Of a DNA stretch of 64,000 bases, positions 10,260 through 18,793 are shown piece after piece. The notes below the pieces were generated by a model. That model was given only the letters and a program-made list of their open reading frames with translations, searched no databases and was not told the DNA's origin. Both the position numbers and the translations under genes were made by a program. Origin of the DNA: JBBRDU01 sp038203615 (GTDB lineage: Bacteria; Verrucomicrobiota; Verrucomicrobiia; Chthoniobacterales; UBA10450); assembly GCA_038203615.1 (NCBI GenBank), contig JBBRDU010000005.1, positions 1 through 64,000 on the forward strand, given 5' to 3'. Positions within the stretch are counted from its first letter, which is position 1. Each line of letters begins with the position of its first letter.

Positions 10260-10433
10260 CCAGGCATAAGGCTGCCGCGAGCGGCGTGATCCCCGATTGC
10301 TTGATGGCGACAGCCAGCGAGCCGCTGCCCCACCAAGGCCAGCACCACCCTCCGCTGCTCAGAACGTTCTCGGACACGCGCTCCTTGCCGCCTTCGCGAC
10401 TTGCCAAGTTAAGCCCAGCTTGGATGGTCACGC

Positions 10434-11144
10434 GTGATTTCGTTTATTGTCCCAGCCTACAACGAGGAACTGGAACTGCCGGCCACGCTGCTTGCCATTC
10501 AGACAGCAGCGACCGAGGCCGGAGAGACTTATGAGATCATCGTGGCCGATGATGCTTCGACCGACACCACGGCCGCGCTCGCCCGCGCCGCCGGGGCCGA
10601 GGTCGTATCGATCCAGTGCCGCCAAATCGCCGCCTCCAGAAATGCCGGCGCGCGCCAGGCCCGCGGCGAAATCCTCTTCTTTGTCGATGCTGATACCAGG
10701 ATTAAGGCAACGCATGTGCGCGACGGCCTAGCCGCTCTGCAAGCCGGCTACTCCGGAGGGAGCGCCCGCATCGTTACCGACGGAGCCATCCCTTTTTGGG
10801 GTCAGGTATTTTTGAAAATATTCTGCGCGCTCTATTTTGCGAATAACCTCGGGGCCGGCGCGTTCCTTTTCACCACCCGCCAAAACTTCGACGCCATCGG
10901 AGGATTCGACGAGCAATACTTCGCCGGCGAAGAAGTTTTTCTCAGCCTGGCCCTGAAAAAACTCGGCCGGTTCAAAATCCTGCGCGAACCGATGATCACG
11001 TCGGGACGCAAGTTGCGCATGCATTCCGGCTGGCACATCTGGTGGCGATCCACCTACATGATGCTGGGAGGACTGCGTTCCTACCGTTCGCGCGACCGGC
11101 TCGATCTCTGGTACGACGGCAAACGCGAGAACCGGACCATATGA
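10434..11144 (+). CDS. family 2 glycosyltransferase
   Basis: A 236-residue GT-A glycosyltransferase starting with GTG. The N-terminus ISFIVPAYNEE, the ADDASTD motif at about 38-44, the DADTR metal-binding DxD at about 84-88 and the GGFDEQYFAGEEVFLSL acceptor-side motif are all present. The last 30 residues carry a short aromatic stretch (WHIWWRSTYMMLGGL) that could sit on the membrane. It probably transfers a sugar from a nucleotide donor onto a lipid or polysaccharide. Its stop overlaps the ATG of the GNAT gene (ATGA), so translation is coupled. Confidence 0.85.
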   Translation: MISFIVPAYNEELELPATLLAIQTAATEAGETYEIIVADDASTDTTAALARAAGAEVVSIQCRQIAASRNAGARQARGEILFFVDADTRIKATHVRDGLAALQAGYSGGSARIVTDGAIPFWGQVFLKIFCALYFANNLGAGAFLFTTRQNFDAIGGFDEQYFAGEEVFLSLALKKLGRFKILREPMITSGRKLRMHSGWHIWWRSTYMMLGGLRSYRSRDRLDLWYDGKRENRTI

Positions 11145-11626
11145 GTTCGCCCGGACGCGGAAAAAAGCCGCGCATCGTCATCGCCCGGACGCCGAAACAA
11201 ATCCGTCGCTGCCACCCCGTTATGCGCCAGTTACGCCCGCACTTCAAAACGGCACAAGGTTTTGTCGAGCGTGTCCGCGCCCAGCAGCGTCAGGGATACC
11301 TGCTCGCCTTCATTGAGGCGGATCAGGAAGTCCGCGCCGTCGCCGGTTACCGCTATCTCGAATCGCTTTTCGCCGGAAAATTTCTCTACGTGGATGATTT
11401 GGTCACGAGCGAGCATGCCCGCTCACAGGGTTTCGGCGGCCAATTGCTCGACTGGCTGGTGGCACAGGCGGGCGCCCATGGCTGCCAGCAACTGGAGCTC
11501 GATTCCGCCGTCCAACGCTTCGACGCGCATCGTTTCTATTTCACCAGGCGCCTGAAGATCGCCTCCTACCACTTTTCCCTGCCGACCAACAGCGCCCGCC
11601 CAACGAAGGCGCGGAAACAAAAATGA
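11141..11626 (+). CDS. GNAT-family N-acetyltransferase
   Basis: 161 residues from the ATG at 11141, which overlaps the glycosyltransferase stop by 4 bp. The core acetyl-CoA segment reads FLYVDDLVTSEHARSQGFGG, where SQGFGG stands for the usual R/QxxGxG/A loop; it is followed by LLDWLVAQA and the family's ELDSAVQR-AHRFY segment. The basic tail KARKQK is not conserved. The substrate is unknown. Location suggests a three-gene unit with the glycosyltransferase and the cupin, which begins 4 bp later. Confidence 0.8.
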   Translation: MSSPGRGKKPRIVIARTPKQIRRCHPVMRQLRPHFKTAQGFVERVRAQQRQGYLLAFIEADQEVRAVAGYRYLESLFAGKFLYVDDLVTSEHARSQGFGGQLLDWLVAQAGAHGCQQLELDSAVQRFDAHRFYFTRRLKIASYHFSLPTNSARPTKARKQK

Positions 11627-11630
11627 ACCG

Positions 11631-11960
11631 ATGAAAAATACCAATCCCTGGATCGAGATCTGCCCCGGCATCAAGCGCCGCACCCAGACCAGCGGCCCGA
11701 CCATGTACCAAATGGTGGCTCAACTTGACGCCGGGAGCCGCATGCCCGAACACAAACACCCCAACGAACAAATCGTGCATATCCTGTCCGGGCGCATGCG
11801 CCTGATCGTGCAGGGCACCCCGCACGATCTCACCACCGGTGATTCTTTTTACCTGGCAGGGAACGTTCCGCACGGCGTGGAGACCCTCGAAGATACCCGG
11901 GTCCTCGACACTTTCAGCCCCCCGCGCGCCGAATATCTGGCGGCCGATGCCCAAGCCTAG
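11631..11960 (+). CDS. small single-domain cupin
   Basis: 109 residues with the two cupin motifs: HKHPNEQIVHILSG (His, His and Glu ligands) and GDSFYLAGNVPHGVE (Pro and His). The length is typical of stand-alone cupins that bind a metal and act as isomerases, dioxygenases or sensors. Start ATG 4 bp after the GNAT stop, so it is in the same transcript. The reaction cannot be assigned. Confidence 0.8.
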   Translation: MKNTNPWIEICPGIKRRTQTSGPTMYQMVAQLDAGSRMPEHKHPNEQIVHILSGRMRLIVQGTPHDLTTGDSFYLAGNVPHGVETLEDTRVLDTFSPPRAEYLAADAQA

Positions 11961-11980
11961 CGCGTCGCCCGGCTGAACCC

Positions 11981-12014
11981 GGTGGGGCGAGTCCGCCTGA
12001 GGCGGATCGAGCCG
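11981..12014 (+). repeat. dispersed repeat with GTCCGCC-TGA-GGCGGAT core, copy 1
   Basis: GGTGGGGCGAGTCCGCCTGA continuing GGCGGATCGAGCCG. The core TCCGCC/GGCGGA forms a 6-bp hairpin with a TGA loop. A second copy with one inserted G lies at 26865-26899. Both are just behind stop codons. Confidence 0.7.
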
Positions 12015-12164
12015 GCGAATTCCACGCCAGGATTTTCGACGGCTCCGCGGAGCGTCGCCCCACCGGTAAGGGGCGGCGGCGTTATCTTAAACCGCTCGCC
12101 TGAGAAAACTATCGCCTTGCCCGCTCCGGGCATGGTACTCTGCGCGCCAAACCTAAAAACAACT

Positions 12165-12425
12165 ATGCTACACATCATCTGGTCCATTATTGTCGGCTTC
12201 ATCGTAGGCTGGATCGCGGGGAAAATCATGCCCGGCGCCCAGCAGCTCGGATTTATCTGGACAACCGTTCTCGGTATCGGCGGATCAATCGTCGGCGGAC
12301 TGATTGCACGCCTTTTCTCGAAGCCGGCGCCTGGTTCGTCTTTTCATCCGGCAGGCTTCATCATGTCGATTATTGGCGCACTGATTCTGCTTTTCGCCTG
12401 CATCAAATTTCATCTCCTGGGCTAA
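12165..12425 (+). CDS. GlsB/YeaQ/YmgE-family small membrane protein
   Basis: 86 residues with three hydrophobic segments: LHIIWSIIVGFIVGWIAGKI, FIWTTVLGIGGSIVGGLIA and a C-terminal IMSIIGALILLFACIKF. The Gly pattern GWIAGKIMPG and GIGGSIVGG is typical of the transglycosylase-associated (Tag/GlsB) family found in stress regulons. I start it at ATG 12165 because the longer open frame upstream runs through a dispersed repeat. The molecular role of the family is not established. Confidence 0.85.
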   Translation: MLHIIWSIIVGFIVGWIAGKIMPGAQQLGFIWTTVLGIGGSIVGGLIARLFSKPAPGSSFHPAGFIMSIIGALILLFACIKFHLLG

Positions 12426-12461
12426 GCCGCCAAACCATCATCTCCAGCCGGCTCGAGCCCA

Positions 12462-12487
12462 CTCGTAAAGACGCATGACTTTACGAG
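12462..12487 (+). terminator. perfect 9-bp inverted repeat between two genes
   Basis: CTCGTAAAG, an 8-nt spacer, then CTTTACGAG. It lies 37 bp after the GlsB-type stop and 20 bp before the TTG start of the next gene. There is no T-run after it, so it is either a factor-dependent terminator, an mRNA 3' end protector or an operator. The base composition of the arms differs from the surroundings. Confidence 0.4.
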
Positions 12488-12506
12488 TGACGGGGAGGTC
12501 CGGCGT

Positions 12507-12890
12507 TTGGTCGCGGCACTTGAATCGGACACGATTCCGGCGTCCGAATTTACCCACGTCGCTCACATCGCGGCGGCGTTAAACTATCTGGCCCGGTTGA
12601 CGCCGGATCAGGCCCTCGTTCGAATGCGCGCGAAGATTCCGGCCTTTGCCGTCCATCACGGAGCGGATCATCTTTATCACGAAACCCTTACGAGATTCTG
12701 GATGCGCCTGCTTGGACATCTCAGCGCGATTTACCATGTCGACCTTCCCCTCTGGCGGCGCATCAATCTGATCGTGGACCGCTGGGGCACCCGCTTGCCC
12801 GTCGATGCCCATTATTCCCGCGAACTGATTACTTCCGCGGCTGCCCGTGCCACCTGGATGCAGCCCGATCGGTTGCCTCTCCCATTTTAA
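12507..12890 (+). CDS. conserved hypothetical helical protein
   Basis: 127 residues, entirely helical in appearance, with the pattern FTHVAHIAAALNYLARLTPD, HHGADHLYHETLTRFW and YSRELITSAAARATWMQPDRL. This His-rich arrangement (HxxH, HxxxxxxYHET, then a final aromatic PDRLPLPF) is a family I recall as conserved hypothetical in many proteobacteria and verrucomicrobia. The start is TTG; the frame is open further upstream to the preceding stop, but without ATG or GTG. Cytoplasmic; function unknown. Confidence 0.6.
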   Translation: MVAALESDTIPASEFTHVAHIAAALNYLARLTPDQALVRMRAKIPAFAVHHGADHLYHETLTRFWMRLLGHLSAIYHVDLPLWRRINLIVDRWGTRLPVDAHYSRELITSAAARATWMQPDRLPLPF

Positions 12891-12904
12891 TGTGCGGCTC
12901 CGAC

Positions 12905-12932
12905 TTGCGCACGGCCGATCTTCTATTACACT
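12905..12932 (+). promoter_or_regulatory. possible sigma-70-type promoter for rpsO
   Basis: TTGCGC at 12905-12910, a 16-bp spacer and TACACT at 12927-12932, only 12 bp before the rpsO ATG. If correct the leader would be very short. The match is 4 of 6 at each hexamer, so this is tentative. Confidence 0.25.
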
Positions 12933-12944
12933 ACGCACTTCGTT

Positions 12945-13208
12945 ATGGCAGAGAGCACGGAAACGTTGGACCTCAAGGAATTCCAATTGCACGAAAAAGA
13001 CACGGGCAGCGCCGACGTCCAAGTCGCGTTGTTAACCCATCGGATCGCGCAACTGACGGAGCACTTGAAGAGCCACGCCAAAGATCATTCCTCGCGCCGC
13101 GGCCTTCTTATGATGGTCGCGCAACGCCGCAGTCTGCTCGATTACTTGAGCCGGTCGAAATCGGACCGCTACAAGCACTTACTCGAGAAGCTGAACCTGC
13201 GGAAATAG
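12945..13208 (+). CDS. rpsO: 30S ribosomal protein S15
   Basis: 87 residues, the usual length. Contains the conserved blocks DTGSADVQVALLTHRI, HLKSHAKDHSSRRGLL and RRSLLDYLSRSKSDRYKHLL, which contact 16S rRNA helices h20-h22. It is followed by pnp after 189 bp, the same gene order as in many bacteria, where rpsO and pnp are co-transcribed and the intergenic RNA is cut by RNase III. A long hairpin is present in that gap here too. Confidence 0.97.
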   Translation: MAESTETLDLKEFQLHEKDTGSADVQVALLTHRIAQLTEHLKSHAKDHSSRRGLLMMVAQRRSLLDYLSRSKSDRYKHLLEKLNLRK

Positions 13209-13313
13209 CGCAGGCTGATGGTGGCCGTTGTTCGCGCAACGTTCGGCTCAGCGCCCTAACGAAAAAGGAAAAATAGTAACGCGCCGACCAGGCCGATACG
13301 GCACCTTGGATTC

Positions 13314-13352
13314 TAGGTTTTAGCCCCGAAGGCCCTTCGGGTTTAAAACCTA
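13314..13352 (+). other. long hairpin between rpsO and pnp
   Basis: The arm TAGGTTTTAGCCCCGAAGG pairs with CCCTTCGGGTTTAAAACCTA with a single interruption, giving a stem of roughly 18-19 bp with almost no loop. It lies 46 bp before the pnp ATG. The position matches the RNase III-processed pnp leader of enterobacteria, although the sequence is unrelated. It could instead be a dispersed palindrome. Confidence 0.55.
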
Positions 13353-13397
13353 CAGTCAGGGTGACCGGCCTGGAACTCGCATATCCAGGAAAGCCAT

Positions 13398-15548
13398 ATG
13401 CAACACAAGGTCACAGCCCAAATTGGGTCCACTCACATCTCCATCGAGACAGGCAAAATCGCCAAGCTCGCAGACGGCGCCGTCGTCGTCTCCTGCAACG
13501 AAACCATCGTGATGGTCAGCGCGGTTTCCGCCACCGCCATCAAAGAAGGACAGGATTGGTTCCCTCTCACCGTCGATTATCGGGAGAAAGCCGCCGCCGT
13601 TGGAAAATTTCCCGGAGGCTACTTCAAACGCGAAGGACGCCCCTCCGAAAAGGAGACGCTCACCTCGCGCATGACCGACCGGCCTCTGCGCCCCCTCTTT
13701 CCGGCCGGCTATCTTTATGACACGCAGATCATTTCCATCCTCCTGAGCGCAGATGGGGAGAACGATCCGGATATGCTCGCCATGAACGGCGCCTCCGCCG
13801 CCCTTTGCGTTTCCGACATCCCCTTCGCCGGTCCCATCGGCGCCGTCCGAGTCGGTCGCGTCGATGGCAAGTTCATCGCCAACCCAACCCACACCGAACG
13901 CGAGCAAAGCGATCTCGACCTGGTTTACGTCGGCACCGAGAACGACGTCATCATGATCGAAGGAGCCGCCGACGAATTGCCGGAAGCGGAATTCGTCAAA
14001 GCCCTCGAATTCGCGCATGGGCACGCCCGCGAGATGATCCGCATCCAGAAAGAGCTGGCCGCCAAAGTCGGAAAACCAAAACGCGAAATGCCGCTCATGA
14101 AGGTCGACCAAGCCATTCTGGAAATCGCCTACCAAGTGGCGGGAGAGCGGATCGAAGGCGCTCTCTACAACGCAGGTAAAGTCGCGCGCAGCAAAGCGGT
14201 CAACGCTTTGAAAGAGGAAGTGAAAACCGCCGTTCTGGCCAAGTATCCCGAGGCCGACAAGTTCGCGATTTCACAGGCCTTCGATTACGTGCAAAAGAAA
14301 GCGTTCCGCATCAGCGTGCTCGACAAACAGAAGCGCATGGACGGACGCGGCTACCAGGACTTGCGCCAGATTACGTGCGAAGTCGGCGTGCTCCCCCGCG
14401 CGCATGGCTCGGCCATCTTCCAGCGCGGTGAGACCCAGGCACTGGCCCTGGCCACCCTCGCCCCGATCGAGGAGGCGCAAAACATCGACGCCTACGGCGG
14501 CGGCGAAACTTCCAAGCGCTTCCTTCTTCATTATAACTTTCCGCCTTTCAGCGTCGGCGAAACGGGTCGCACCGGCGGCGCCAGCCGGCGCGAGATCGGT
14601 CACGGTGCCCTGGCCGAGCGTTCGCTCAAGCCCATTATTCCGTCCATGGAAGATTTCCGTTACGCCATCCGCATCAGCAGCGAAGTGATGGAATCGAACG
14701 GCTCCACTTCCATGGCCAGTGTCTGCGGCGGCATGCTCGCCCTCATGGATGCCGGCGTGCCCATCAAGACGCCCGTCGCTGGCATCAGCGTCGGTCTTGT
14801 CACTGAATTCGGGGAGGGCGGCGAACTAAAACGTTACGAGCTGCTCACCGATATCATCGGCTCCGAAGATCATTTCGGTGACATGGATTTTAAGCTTTGC
14901 GGCACGGAAGCCGGCGTCACCGGGTTCCAACTCGATCTCAAACTTCCCGGCGTCAGCCATAAGATCATGGGCGAAGCCATTGGCCGCGCCAAAGAGGCAC
15001 GGACCAAAATCCTCGCTCTCATGGCCACCGCTCTGGACAAACCGCGGGCCGACCTGAGCAAGTACGCGCCCCGCATCGAGACGATCAAAATCAATCCGGA
15101 GAAAATCGGAGCGCTCATCGGACCGGGCGGCAAGACGATCAAAGGCATCGTGGCCGAAACCGGCGCGGAGATTAACATCGACGACGACGGCTCGGTTCAT
15201 ATTTACGCCACCAGCCCTGAGAGCATGGCGCGCGCGAAGGAAATTATCGGCGGCATGTCCCGCGAAATCGAAGTCGGCCAGACTTATCAGGGCCGGGTTG
15301 TCTCGATCAAGGAATTCGGCGCCTTCGTCGAAGTCTTTCCGGGACGAGACGGCTTGGTCCATATCTCGGAGCTGGCGGACTTCCGCGTCAAGCGCACGGA
15401 AGACGTCGCCAACATGGGTGACATGATCTGGGTGAAATGCATCGGGATCGACGATAAAGGCCGCGTCAAACTTTCGCGCAAAGCCGCGCTGAAAGAGCGC
15501 GCCGAAACCGAAACCGGCCAGCCGGCTCCCGCCGAGACCCACGCTTAA
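13398..15548 (+). CDS. pnp: polyribonucleotide nucleotidyltransferase
   Basis: 716 residues, the usual length. Two RNase PH domains (about 10-230 and 315-545) flank a helical domain; the second carries the active-site GGMLALMDAGVPI and TDIIGSEDHFGDMDFK. A KH domain with GPGGKTIKGI near residue 575 and an S1 domain (GRVVSIKEFGAFVEVFPG, about 624-690) complete the protein. It degrades RNA 3' to 5' phosphorolytically as a trimer and can add tails. The tail after S1 is short. Start ATG 13398 gives the standard N-terminus. Probable autoregulation through the leader hairpin at 13314. Confidence 0.97.
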   Translation: MQHKVTAQIGSTHISIETGKIAKLADGAVVVSCNETIVMVSAVSATAIKEGQDWFPLTVDYREKAAAVGKFPGGYFKREGRPSEKETLTSRMTDRPLRPLFPAGYLYDTQIISILLSADGENDPDMLAMNGASAALCVSDIPFAGPIGAVRVGRVDGKFIANPTHTEREQSDLDLVYVGTENDVIMIEGAADELPEAEFVKALEFAHGHAREMIRIQKELAAKVGKPKREMPLMKVDQAILEIAYQVAGERIEGALYNAGKVARSKAVNALKEEVKTAVLAKYPEADKFAISQAFDYVQKKAFRISVLDKQKRMDGRGYQDLRQITCEVGVLPRAHGSAIFQRGETQALALATLAPIEEAQNIDAYGGGETSKRFLLHYNFPPFSVGETGRTGGASRREIGHGALAERSLKPIIPSMEDFRYAIRISSEVMESNGSTSMASVCGGMLALMDAGVPIKTPVAGISVGLVTEFGEGGELKRYELLTDIIGSEDHFGDMDFKLCGTEAGVTGFQLDLKLPGVSHKIMGEAIGRAKEARTKILALMATALDKPRADLSKYAPRIETIKINPEKIGALIGPGGKTIKGIVAETGAEINIDDDGSVHIYATSPESMARAKEIIGGMSREIEVGQTYQGRVVSIKEFGAFVEVFPGRDGLVHISELADFRVKRTEDVANMGDMIWVKCIGIDDKGRVKLSRKAALKERAETETGQPAPAETHA

Positions 15549-15559
15549 CCCGGGTTCGG

Positions 15560-15579
15560 CGCGGGCCTTTGTGCCCGCG
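15560..15579 (+). terminator. hairpin after pnp
   Basis: CGCGGGC-CTTTGT-GCCCGCG with an outer CGGGTT/AACCCG stem (15551-15589), starting a few bases after the pnp stop. There is no clear T-run, so termination may be weak or Rho-assisted. Confidence 0.45.
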
Positions 15580-15654
15580 GACAAACCCGCGTTCCGCCTC
15601 AGCGTCCTGACGGCGCCGCCGGCAGTGTTCCGTCGCTGCCGTTCACTTTCATTT

Positions 15655-15686
15655 TGTCATTCCGCCTGGAGTCGAGGAGTCTCTCC
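15655..15686 (+). repeat. short dispersed element GTCATTCC...GTCGAGGAGTCTCT
   Basis: Related to 36662-36693 (TTATTTCCGGCGAAGTCGAG followed by GAATCTCT). It belongs to the widespread TGTCATTCC-GAGCGGAGTCGAGGA type of bacterial intergenic sequence. Confidence 0.45.
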
Positions 15687-15709
15687 ACTTCAGGCAGTAT
15701 CATCCCGCG

Positions 15710-16918
15710 ATGAAATCCAGCTTCGTTGAGAAACTCATCGGCCGCCTCGGACGCATCGGTCCCGAGGACGTGCAGAATTACTTTCTGCGACTGGCCCAGG
15801 AAAAAGGTTTTCTCGAGACGATTTTCAACGCCATCCAGGAAGGCATCATCGTGACCGATTCGAGCGGTCGCATCACCTACCTGAACCAGGCGGCCTCTGA
15901 TTTGTTCGGACTACAGGGACCCGAATCGATCGGCAAACAACTCGATGAGCGGGTGCGCGGTCTCGATTGGAGTTCGCTCACCCAAAGCGGCGGGCCCATC
16001 AGTCGCGACATGGAAATTTTCTATCCGGCCAATCGCTTCATTAATTTTTATGTGGTGCCGTTGATTATGGAGCGGCGCGAGACCGCCGATGCACCCATTC
16101 TGGAAGGGGCGGGCGCAGCGGCCGGCGAGCAGGTCGGCTACGCCATGATCCTGCGCGATATCACCGAAAGCCGGCGTTCCGCCGAGCAAACGCTCGAGTC
16201 GGAACGCCTGAACGCTCTCACCCTGCTGGCCGCCGGCGTGGCTCATGAAATTGGGAACCCGCTCAACTCGCTGCACATCCATCTCCAGCTGATGGAGCGC
16301 AAAGTGCGCGAGCTCGACGGTGCCGCTCGCACCGAGCTTCAGGAATCCATCAAGATCGCGCGCACCGAGATCGCGCGGCTCGACTCCATCGTGACGCAGT
16401 TCCTCCGCGCCATCCGACCGACCCTACCCCAGCTGCACGCCGAGAATATCAACACGATCATCGAGGAAGCCGTGCGCTTCTTCGCCCCGGAGATCAAAGA
16501 CCGGGACGTCGTGGTGGAACAGGAGCTTCGCTCTGACCTCCCCATGCTCGAGTTGGATCGCGACCAGATGACGCAGGCCTTTTACAATGTGATCAAGAAC
16601 AGCCTGGAAGCCATGAAGCGCCGCGGCATTCTTCGGATCCGCTCAGACATCGATGACACGCATGTGCTCGTTCGTTTCATCGACACGGGCGGCGGCATCT
16701 CCGCGGAAAACCTCAGCCATGTCTTTGAGCCGTATTTTACCACCAAGACGGGTGGCTCCGGCCTCGGCCTCCTCATCGTGCGCCGCATCCTGCGCGAACA
16801 CGGCGGAGAACTCTCCATCGAAAGCACGGAAGGCAAAGGCCTGACTCTGACCATCCGGCTGCCTCTGCTCGATCGCCGCGTTCGCATGCTGGAGGCCGGG
16901 CATCCTCCGGAAGCGTGA
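15710..16918 (+). CDS. PAS-domain sensor histidine kinase, NtrB/AtoS-like
   Basis: 402 residues without membrane segments, so cytoplasmic. A PAS domain begins near residue 34 (FNAIQEGIIVTDSSGRITYL) and ends before IMLRDITESRR. The HisKA phosphoacceptor is His179 in GVAHEIGNPLNSL. The ATPase has the N box (NVIKNSLEAM), G1 (DTGGGIS), F box and G2 (GGSGLGL). The HEIGNPL motif is that of NtrB-type kinases whose partners are sigma-54 activators, and such a regulator starts 400 bp downstream (17321). In between is a decayed gene on the other strand, so the pair may be separately transcribed. Confidence 0.9.
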   Translation: MKSSFVEKLIGRLGRIGPEDVQNYFLRLAQEKGFLETIFNAIQEGIIVTDSSGRITYLNQAASDLFGLQGPESIGKQLDERVRGLDWSSLTQSGGPISRDMEIFYPANRFINFYVVPLIMERRETADAPILEGAGAAAGEQVGYAMILRDITESRRSAEQTLESERLNALTLLAAGVAHEIGNPLNSLHIHLQLMERKVRELDGAARTELQESIKIARTEIARLDSIVTQFLRAIRPTLPQLHAENINTIIEEAVRFFAPEIKDRDVVVEQELRSDLPMLELDRDQMTQAFYNVIKNSLEAMKRRGILRIRSDIDDTHVLVRFIDTGGGISAENLSHVFEPYFTTKTGGSGLGLLIVRRILREHGGELSIESTEGKGLTLTIRLPLLDRRVRMLEAGHPPEA

Positions 16919-16923
16919 ATTCG

Positions 16924-17195
16924 TTAGGCTGTTACCGGCAGACAGTCACAGCACCTTCCCCCATAGGTATCGTCGGCTGGCTGCTTGAGCATGAAATCGG
17001 CGACGTCGGTGCGCGCGATCCAATTGGTCCAAACAAAATTCCCGATGTCCCGCCCGCGGCGGTAGCAGCCGCGCGCCGGTGCATGGGTCAGGCCGTTCGG
17101 CCGAATAGTGACCCAATCGACATCGCTTTCCTAAATCAGTTTTTCCTTCCGAAGCTTATCCCAAAATACGAAAGGCAGAATGAGCGGAATCTACA
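16924..17195 (-). pseudogene. decayed NAD(P)H-binding SDR/NmrA-like reductase, C-terminal part
   Basis: On the minus strand the frame ending at TAA 16924-16926 reads DVDWVTIRPNGLTHAPARGC, then TNWIARTDVADFMLKQPADDTY. This matches the end of small NAD(P)H-binding epimerase-like proteins (DWTIVRPxxLT...ISRADVADFML). Immediately upstream, KLRKEKLI is followed by a TAG and then ES, exactly where the family has (E)KLIRES; a nonsense mutation has replaced the Arg codon. Nothing recognisable is left of the Rossmann N-terminal half. The plus-strand frame over it is a shadow. Confidence 0.7.
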
Positions 17196-17320
17196 GGGAT
17201 TAAACGAGGATAGACGGAGTTTCGTTACCCTGGCGAAGCACAAAATCACGTGACCGGCACGGAAATGGCCGCGAAAGGGTCAGTTAACGATTGAGAGATT
17301 GAACGATTGAGTGAGAATAA

Positions 17321-18793
17321 ATGACTCACTCACGAGCCAAAGCTCCCGAAATGGACTCTATCCAGCCCACTATCCTCGTCGTCGACGACGAGAAGCATAC
17401 CCGGGACGGTTTGCGCCGTTTACTGGAGGATCAATACGACGTCTACGTGGCAGGCGACATCGGCGGGGCCATCGACGTGCTCGAGCGCGAGCAGGTCGAT
17501 CTTCTTCTGACCGATCTTCGGCTGGGCAGCGAAGACGGCATGGCCCTAATCGAGCGAGCCCTGAAAATGCCGCATCCACCCGTTTGCATGATGATGACAG
17601 CCTATGGGTCTGTCGACACCGCGGTCGATGCGATGAAGCGCGGCGCCTACGACTTTGTGACCAAGCCGCTCAATCTCGACAAGGTGGAGTTGCTCATCGC
17701 GCGAGCCTTGCAAGGACGGAAGCTGGAGCAGGAAAATCGCACCTTGCGCCAGCAGGTGGACGAGCGCTACGGCCTCGAAAACATCTGGGGCGAGTCGGGC
17801 GCCCTACGCGAAGTGCTCGACACCATCAAGCAGGTGGCGCCCTCGTCCGCCAATGTCTTGATCGAGGGCGAAAGCGGCACCGGCAAAGAACTGGCCGCGC
17901 ACGCCATCCATAATTTGAGCCGGCGCAACAAGGCCAGGTTCGTCGTGGTGCACTGCGCCGCTCTTTCTCCGCAGTTGCTCGAAAGCGAGCTGTTCGGCCA
18001 CGAAAAAGGAGCCTTCACCGGCGCGAGCGAGCGCCGCCTCGGACGCTTCGAGCAGGCCAACGGCGGCACTATTTTCCTGGATGAAATTGGCGAAATCGAC
18101 CCGAGCACACAGGTAAAATTATTGCGCGTGATCGGGGAAAACCGCGCTTTTGAGCGGGTCGGTGGCAATCAAACCCTGCACGCGGACGTCCGCCTCATCG
18201 CCGCCACCAACAAAAATCTGGAAAGCCTCGTCCGTGAGGGAAAGTTCCGCGACGATCTTTTTTTTCGCCTGAACGTCGTGCGCATCACCATGCCTCCGTT
18301 GCGTGATCGCAAGGAGGATATTCCCCTTCTCGTCCGCGGATTTTTGCGCCATTTCTGTAAAACGAATGAGAAACCGTTGCTCGAACTCACTGCCGACGCC
18401 ATGAACGCGCTTCTCACTCATGACTGGCCCGGCAACGTGCGAGAGCTGCGCACCGCCATCGAACACGGCGTGGTCATGGCGACCGGTTCAAAGATCACGG
18501 TCCGCGATCTCCCCATGGCCGTGCGACAGGCGAGCGGCGCCGCTCTCCCCCGCGGAATCTCCGCGACCAAGGCGTTCGGCGAACGGGCGAACCCGCTCGA
18601 TCTCCACGAAACGGAACGCAAACTGATTATGCAGGCGCTCGCCGCGACCAATGGCAACGTGACGGCCGCCTCGAGGCGACTCGGCATCAGCCGGCGCACC
18701 CTGCACCGCAAAATCAACGAGATGAATGCCGAGAAGACCGCAGAAGCAGCCGCGGTCGAAACGGAGCAAGCGCCGGAGAAAAATGCCAGGTAG
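17321..18793 (+). CDS. NtrC-family sigma-54-dependent response regulator
   Basis: 490 residues. Receiver domain with acidic pair Asp22-Asp23, phosphoacceptor Asp65 (LLLTDLRLG) and Lys115. AAA+ domain with Walker A GESGTGKE (183-190), the sigma-54-contacting GAFTGA loop at 230-235, Walker B IFLDEIGE and the R-finger region. A Fis-type helix-turn-helix (NVTAASRRLGISRRTLHRK) is near the end. With an intact GAFTGA it should activate sigma-54 promoters after phosphorylation, most likely by the kinase at 15710. An alternative start at Met11 (17351) would place the receiver closer to the N-terminus. The stop overlaps the next start by 11 bp. Confidence 0.95.
   Translation: MTHSRAKAPEMDSIQPTILVVDDEKHTRDGLRRLLEDQYDVYVAGDIGGAIDVLEREQVDLLLTDLRLGSEDGMALIERALKMPHPPVCMMMTAYGSVDTAVDAMKRGAYDFVTKPLNLDKVELLIARALQGRKLEQENRTLRQQVDERYGLENIWGESGALREVLDTIKQVAPSSANVLIEGESGTGKELAAHAIHNLSRRNKARFVVVHCAALSPQLLESELFGHEKGAFTGASERRLGRFEQANGGTIFLDEIGEIDPSTQVKLLRVIGENRAFERVGGNQTLHADVRLIAATNKNLESLVREGKFRDDLFFRLNVVRITMPPLRDRKEDIPLLVRGFLRHFCKTNEKPLLELTADAMNALLTHDWPGNVRELRTAIEHGVVMATGSKITVRDLPMAVRQASGAALPRGISATKAFGERANPLDLHETERKLIMQALAATNGNVTAASRRLGISRRTLHRKINEMNAEKTAEAAAVETEQAPEKNAR

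Noticed and set aside
16915..17253. 112-codon plus-strand frame between the kinase and the NtrC-type regulator
   Set aside because: The minus strand of the same bases encodes recognisable SDR residues, so the plus frame is a shadow of the pseudogene.
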